Assembly (NCBI GenBank): GCA_964589175.1
Contig: CAZPRY010000088.1
Location: 1 to 11,208, forward strand
DNA: 11,208 nt
From: CAZPRY01 sp964589175
GTDB taxonomy: Bacteria > Fidelibacterota > UBA2242
Direction: 5' to 3'
Below, one piece after another: positions 7,181 to 11,208 of this stretch. Positions within the stretch are counted from its first letter, which is position 1; every line of letters begins with the position of its first letter. The position numbers and the translations under genes are program-made. The notes under the pieces were generated by a model, which searched no databases, was not told where the DNA came from, and saw only the letters and a program-made list of their open reading frames with translations.

Positions 7181-8884
7181 ATGGAAAACTACTATAATCA
7201 AGACCGCAAATTTTACCTGAACCACGTCGATCTCCGGGAAATCGTCACCGACCTGGAAAACCACTACCGGGACAACGGTCCGGAAGCCCTGCACTCCTAC
7301 GAAGAAGCCTGGCAATGGTTTGAAATGGTGCTCAATAACGCCGGCGAAATTTGCGCCGATTTCATCGCACCGCGCGCCGGGGCAGTAGACGAACAGGGAC
7401 CGACCTACCGCAATGGATTGGTCTCCTGGGCTCCGGAAACCCAGGAAAACATGAAAGTCCTGTCCGAAACCGGCTACCTGGGCGGAACGCTGCCGCGCAA
7501 ATACGGCGGCTTGAATCTGCCGGTAACCGTCAACAATATCATCGTGGAAATGGTTTCGCAGGCGGACGCCAGTATGATGAATCTCTTCGGCTTGCAGGAC
7601 ATCGCCGTAACCGTCAATAAATTCGGCAACGAAGAACAGAAAGACCGCGTTCTTCCGAAGTTCTGCAAAGGCGAAGTCAGCGGCTCAATGGCGCTTACCG
7701 AACCCGAAGCCGGCAGCGATTTGCAGTCGGTCGCCCTGCGGGCCATTGAAAAAGACGGTCAATGGCACCTAGACGGCGTCAAGCGTTTTATTACCAATGG
7801 CAACGGCGAAGTCTCGCTGGTCCTGGCGCGTTCCGAAGAGGGCTCCAAAGGCGGCCGCGGCCTGAGCATGTTTCTCTACGAACGCTATCGCGATCACAAC
7901 ATGATCGTGCGCCGCATCGAGAGCAAACACGGCATCCATGGCTCGCCGACCTGCGAACTGCAGTTCAACATGGCTCAAGCCGAACTGGTCGGCAAGCGTA
8001 AATTCGGCCTGATCAAGTATGTCATGAGCCTGATGAACGGCGCACGCCTGGCGGTCTCCGCGCAGGCCCTGGGCATCGCCCAGGCGGCTTTCGAAGAAGC
8101 CGTGAAATACGCCAATGAACGCGAGCAGTTCGGCAGGAAGATCGTCGAAATCCCGGCCGTTTACCAGATGCTCAAAAACATGCAGGCGGAAGTTGAAACC
8201 ACCCGGATATTGCTGTATCGCACTGCGCAATTCGTGGATTACGAAGACCTGTACGAACGCAAATCCCGCCAGGGTGAAGATGTCCGGGACAATCTGAAAT
8301 ATACCTCGGCCATGGCCGGTTTCCTGACGCCGCTGGCTAAATTCACGGCGACCGAAATGGCCAACAAGGCCGCTTACGACGCGGTCCAGATTCACGGCGG
8401 CTGCGGCTATATGAAAGATTTTCCGGTAGAACGCCTGGCCCGCGACGCCCGCATCACGAACATCTACGAAGGCACGACGCAGTTGCAGGTTGTGGCGGCC
8501 ATCGGCGGCATTTTCACCAACGTCCTCGAAACCGAATGGGAGAAATTGCAGGCCCTGGAAATTGCCGATCTGGCCGAAGAGAAGACGCAGATCGTCGAAG
8601 CAATCGGGCGGCTTCAGGCCGCGGCAGAAAAAGTCAAAGCCGTGGCCGACAAGGAATTCCACGACTTCGTCGCCAACTACCTGGTGGAAATGGCCTCGAT
8701 GATCTACCGCTGTGCGCTCTTCCTGCCGATCGCCGAAAACCACGCCGAGAAGCGCGAACTGTTCTGCTATTTCCTGTTGAAAACCAAATCCCGCATCAGC
8801 TACCTGATCGAAGAGATCGACGCACTGACAGCTCGCTACGGCGAATCGATCGCGACCCTCAAAACGGATTTTCTCCGAAAATAA
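7181..8884 (+). CDS. Acyl-CoA dehydrogenase (long form with C-terminal extension)
   Basis: FAD enzyme, 567 residues, that oxidises an acyl-CoA to the trans-2-enoyl-CoA and passes electrons to ETF. Order: a variable N-terminal segment (1-40), alpha domain (about 45-165), beta domain opening with signature ALTEPEAGSD (171-180), C-terminal alpha domain with NEREQFGRKI (312-321), and second signature from QIHGGCGYMKDFP (403-415) to NIYEGTTQ (427-434). E430 in IYEGT sits at the position of the catalytic base of medium- and short-chain enzymes. About 125 further residues, mostly predicted helix with charged heptad-like stretches, follow the normal end of the fold. This is the long bacterial form, broadly reminiscent of the VLCAD tail. 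Chain-length preference cannot be read from the sequence. AAGGAAG (7167-7173) inside etfA is 7 bases before the ATG. Co-transcription with etfBA implies a dedicated dehydrogenase-ETF pair. Confidence 0.95.
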   Translation: MENYYNQDRKFYLNHVDLREIVTDLENHYRDNGPEALHSYEEAWQWFEMVLNNAGEICADFIAPRAGAVDEQGPTYRNGLVSWAPETQENMKVLSETGYLGGTLPRKYGGLNLPVTVNNIIVEMVSQADASMMNLFGLQDIAVTVNKFGNEEQKDRVLPKFCKGEVSGSMALTEPEAGSDLQSVALRAIEKDGQWHLDGVKRFITNGNGEVSLVLARSEEGSKGGRGLSMFLYERYRDHNMIVRRIESKHGIHGSPTCELQFNMAQAELVGKRKFGLIKYVMSLMNGARLAVSAQALGIAQAAFEEAVKYANEREQFGRKIVEIPAVYQMLKNMQAEVETTRILLYRTAQFVDYEDLYERKSRQGEDVRDNLKYTSAMAGFLTPLAKFTATEMANKAAYDAVQIHGGCGYMKDFPVERLARDARITNIYEGTTQLQVVAAIGGIFTNVLETEWEKLQALEIADLAEEKTQIVEAIGRLQAAAEKVKAVADKEFHDFVANYLVEMASMIYRCALFLPIAENHAEKRELFCYFLLKTKSRISYLIEEIDALTARYGESIATLKTDFLRK

Positions 8885-8897
8885 AACGATAAACTCG

Positions 8898-8938
8898 AAC
8901 CTTGCGAAGACGGGAAGCCTTCGCAAGGTTTTGCTTTT
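8898..8938 (+). terminator. Rho-independent terminator of the etfB-etfA-acd operon
   Basis: A perfect 12-bp stem (AACCTTGCGAAG at 8898-8909 with CTTCGCAAGGTT at 8919-8930) with a 9-base loop starts 13 bases after the dehydrogenase stop. It continues into TTGCTTTTTC on the plus strand. It lies between two convergent genes. On the minus strand the stem is followed only by CGAGTTTATCGTTTTA, so it may also stop the peptidase transcript, but less efficiently. Confidence 0.92.
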
Positions 8939-8949
8939 TCTGTTCTATT

Positions 8950-11208
8950 TCACTTGATCAGGATACATTTCTTCATATCACGGAATTCACCGGCCTGGAA
9001 CCGGTATAAATAGACACCCGAAGGCTGTTTCGATGCATCCCATTGAACGGCATGAAAGCCTGCCGCTTTATATTCGTTCACCAATATTTCAACCAATTGT
9101 CCGTTCATATTGTATATCGAAAGATGTACTTTGGAGGCCTCCGGCAATTGATATTGGATCTGGGTAACCGGGTTAAACGGGTTGGGAAAGTTTGAGTCCA
9201 GGGCATAATAGCCCGGTAGAATCGACACAACGTCAGGTTCGATGGATTTTTTATCCGGTGCATAATTTACCGTGATGTGATCGATATTGGAGAGGCCGGA
9301 AAGTATGCTGCTGTTATCAATAGCCCTGACATAGTAATAAGCCTCCGAGATGCTCCCCGTATAAACTCCTATATCTAAAAAATAATTGGTCGTACAGGGC
9401 TGGGCGGTAACCTGAGAATATTGTTCTTCCCCTGCCAGTTTACGATAAACATGGTAGCCGGCCAGATCCGGCTCCGGATTCGCATCCCAGGTCAAATAAG
9501 GATGATTGGATTGTTCTCCAACCGATAAATTAAGAGGTGCTGCTGGTGGGACATCGGGATCGGAAGGATAAATTTGATGGATGTAAAAAGCTTGCAGAAT
9601 ATCTTCCAGATGGGGCGTACCGTTGGAAACATCATTATTTCCACCGTAGACAGGGTCGTCATCTTCTTCAAGTATACAATCTAGAAACTGAGAAAAAGTA
9701 TACGGCTTATGAAATAGAGCATTAAAAACAAGTAGATCGACGTCAATATCTGTTACCGTTGAACGTACGTCCCAACAAGCTCCACTTATTACTTGACTAT
9801 TCCAATACCAATCTTCATTGGAGTTATATTGGTAGCTATTTGACAATTGCCTTTCTGCACCTGTAAGTCCCTCACAATGAACATCGTCATTTCTATACGC
9901 GCAGTCAAAATAATCAGGAAATCCCTCATCCATTGCTGAAGGTTGATTATAGGATTCATTACCAATCCAACTATTATCGTAAATATGATAAATAACGCAA
10001 TGTGAATATTCATGGTTGATACAACTTGCTGATTTTGCCCATGATATCCCACCTTCTTCGCCAAATTCTATCCAGGTGCCATGACTTTTCCCATTTAAAT
10101 CAACTGAACATAATAATTTTGAGTACATTTTGAAATTCATATCAGAAAAATTAAATGGAGAACCTGTGAAATAGTCATGCATTTTATTTACATGATAATA
10201 AACGTTGCAGGGTAAATAATCATAATCCAAACAAGAACTATCTACATAAAAATAAGGATAAATAGTCATACTTGATCCGAACCAGTTAAATGTACCTTGG
10301 ACTTTGAAATAAGATGGATCATCATAATTTGTGTAGCACCATTGATTAAATTCTGTATCACCTATACTGGCATAAAAGTAGTATTGAGCTACTGATTCAT
10401 TAAAGTAAATTGAAAAAGTTCCGTTTGAATTTGTAGTACCTGATGCTTCTTCTCCCCCTAACGAATTATATATTTCAAAATCGGTATTACCACAATACAC
10501 ATAATCAACACCACTATTGTAACTCTGATAATAAGGTAATCGTAAAGAACCACTAAGCGTGGCATCCCTCCAATTTTCTTCAATCTTAAAAATCTTAGCA
10601 GTATTAGCGTCAATGAAATATTCATTGTTTATTGATCTGTATTCATCTTCATATATTAATACAACTTTATACACTAATAAACTATTGCAATCCGATTCAA
10701 TTTTATTTGGCATAATTAATAATTGAGCAGGAATGCGCATATTATATGAACTTATCTGGTTATCGTCTAAAAAATGTTTAATTGCAACGCTCTCTGCATC
10801 TTGTTGCGTAATACCAGCATTAACATTCAGATTTATATCTTTAATTATACTACATAATATCTTATTTGTTTTACAATTTTGATCGATTACAAACGATAAA
10901 TAACATTTATCTACTGAAACATCTTTATATTGCTGTTGGCAATGGACGTAATATTTCCCACCACGCAATCTTATACTAACAGTTTTTAAATCTTCCGAAT
11001 TGACTCCCAAAATTTCAGAATATTCAGAAAAAAATTTCTTACAAATATCATCAATATCATTTTCTCTAATCGTTCCATATTTACTTAGATTTTCATTAAG
11101 ACCGTATATACTTATTATTCTCCCATCATCCTCCCCATCTACGTTAATAGTAAGTGGACTTCCTACAAAAAAGTGGACAGGAAAAGAAGTCATGTTATCG
11201 CCTGATTT
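8950..11208 (-). CDS. Secreted gluzincin metallopeptidase with Fn3 and T9SS sorting domain, N-terminus outside window
   Basis: Extracellular zinc endopeptidase of the thermolysin/fungalysin class. Residues are numbered from the ATG at 11193. The N-terminal part (about 30-205) looks like FTP plus PepSY propeptide, with ITQQDAESVAIKHF at 128-141. The catalytic core (about 215-540) has HEYSH at 394-398 (zinc ligands H394 and H398, catalytic E395) and E423 in MDEGFPDYF as probable third ligand. The 25-residue gap is closer to fungalysin (M36) than thermolysin (M4). An Fn3 domain follows (about 548-642), then a T9SS type A domain (662-747) with NFPNPFNP and the closing GVYLYRFQAGEF. Many cysteines suit an exported protein. 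The frame has no stop up to the right edge. The ATG at 11193 has only a weak AGG upstream and is not followed by a signal peptide, which a T9SS client needs, so the gene probably starts beyond the window. Base composition shifts sharply near 9660. Confidence 0.9.
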   Translation of the reverse strand, partial: KSGDNMTSFPVHFFVGSPLTINVDGEDDGRIISIYGLNENLSKYGTIRENDIDDICKKFFSEYSEILGVNSEDLKTVSIRLRGGKYYVHCQQQYKDVSVDKCYLSFVIDQNCKTNKILCSIIKDINLNVNAGITQQDAESVAIKHFLDDNQISSYNMRIPAQLLIMPNKIESDCNSLLVYKVVLIYEDEYRSINNEYFIDANTAKIFKIEENWRDATLSGSLRLPYYQSYNSGVDYVYCGNTDFEIYNSLGGEEASGTTNSNGTFSIYFNESVAQYYFYASIGDTEFNQWCYTNYDDPSYFKVQGTFNWFGSSMTIYPYFYVDSSCLDYDYLPCNVYYHVNKMHDYFTGSPFNFSDMNFKMYSKLLCSVDLNGKSHGTWIEFGEEGGISWAKSASCINHEYSHCVIYHIYDNSWIGNESYNQPSAMDEGFPDYFDCAYRNDDVHCEGLTGAERQLSNSYQYNSNEDWYWNSQVISGACWDVRSTVTDIDVDLLVFNALFHKPYTFSQFLDCILEEDDDPVYGGNNDVSNGTPHLEDILQAFYIHQIYPSDPDVPPAAPLNLSVGEQSNHPYLTWDANPEPDLAGYHVYRKLAGEEQYSQVTAQPCTTNYFLDIGVYTGSISEAYYYVRAIDNSSILSGLSNIDHITVNYAPDKKSIEPDVVSILPGYYALDSNFPNPFNPVTQIQYQLPEASKVHLSIYNMNGQLVEILVNEYKAAGFHAVQWDASKQPSGVYLYRFQAGEFRDMKKCILIK

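Noticed and set aside
7769..8926. A 385-codon open frame on the minus strand opposite the acyl-CoA dehydrogenase gene
   Set aside because: It lies entirely antisense to a well-recognised enzyme, its translation is low-complexity (Phe, Gly, Asp, Val-rich) with no family resemblance, and it runs through the operon terminator. It is a by-product of GC-rich codon positions.
1..11208. Mobile elements, CRISPR arrays, tRNA or rRNA genes, defence or toxin-antitoxin modules
   Set aside because: No transposase or integrase, no regularly spaced repeats, no terminal inverted repeats, no recognisable RNA gene and no small paired genes were seen; the gaps between genes are too short and lack such signatures.

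Overview
The window reads as chromosomal DNA of a Gram-negative bacterium of the FCB group (Bacteroidota-Calditrichota-KSB1-Zixibacteria-like lineages). The best evidence is the secreted peptidase at the right edge, which ends in a type IX secretion (T9SS) type A sorting domain with the NFPNPFNP signature common in these phyla. The CBM9-like/DUF5916 outer-membrane protein at the left edge fits the same origin. No lineage within FCB can be fixed from this sequence. I see no rRNA, tRNA, CRISPR array, insertion sequence or phage gene.

Left half, all on the minus strand and read right to left: a PLP- and zinc-type D-amino-acid lyase (D-serine dehydratase / D-threonine aldolase-like, 4011-5114); a YghZ-type aldo/keto reductase (2798-3790) followed by a probable terminator; and an exported CBM9-like/DUF5916 beta-barrel protein (64-2490). 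Gaps of about 220 and 307 bases separate these genes, so they are probably separate transcription units.

Centre, plus strand: a tight three-gene operon, etfB-etfA-acyl-CoA dehydrogenase (5329-8884). The first two genes overlap by ATGA, and the second and third are 2 bases apart. The operon ends in a strong hairpin terminator at 8898-8938. The genes encode an acyl-CoA dehydrogenase and the electron transfer flavoprotein (ETF) that should accept its electrons, i.e. an acyl-CoA oxidation module. The ETF looks more like the clostridial/NAD-linked type than the mitochondrial type, and its dehydrogenase-docking loop is diverged. No ETF:quinone oxidoreductase or ferredoxin partner is in the window. 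The operon is divergent from the D-amino-acid lyase gene, and the 214-base region between them carries a clean 6-6-6 palindrome and a plausible promoter.

Right end, minus strand and convergent with the operon: a large secreted gluzincin metallopeptidase (FTP/PepSY-like propeptide, HEYSH catalytic site, Fn3, T9SS sorting domain). Its reading frame is open to the window edge, so the true N-terminus and signal peptide probably lie outside. The propeptide and catalytic part is much more AT-rich than the Fn3/sorting-domain part, suggesting a mosaic gene.

I found no convincing new multi-gene system. The points most worth checking are the peptidase mosaicism, the ETF type and docking loop, and the divergent operator candidate.
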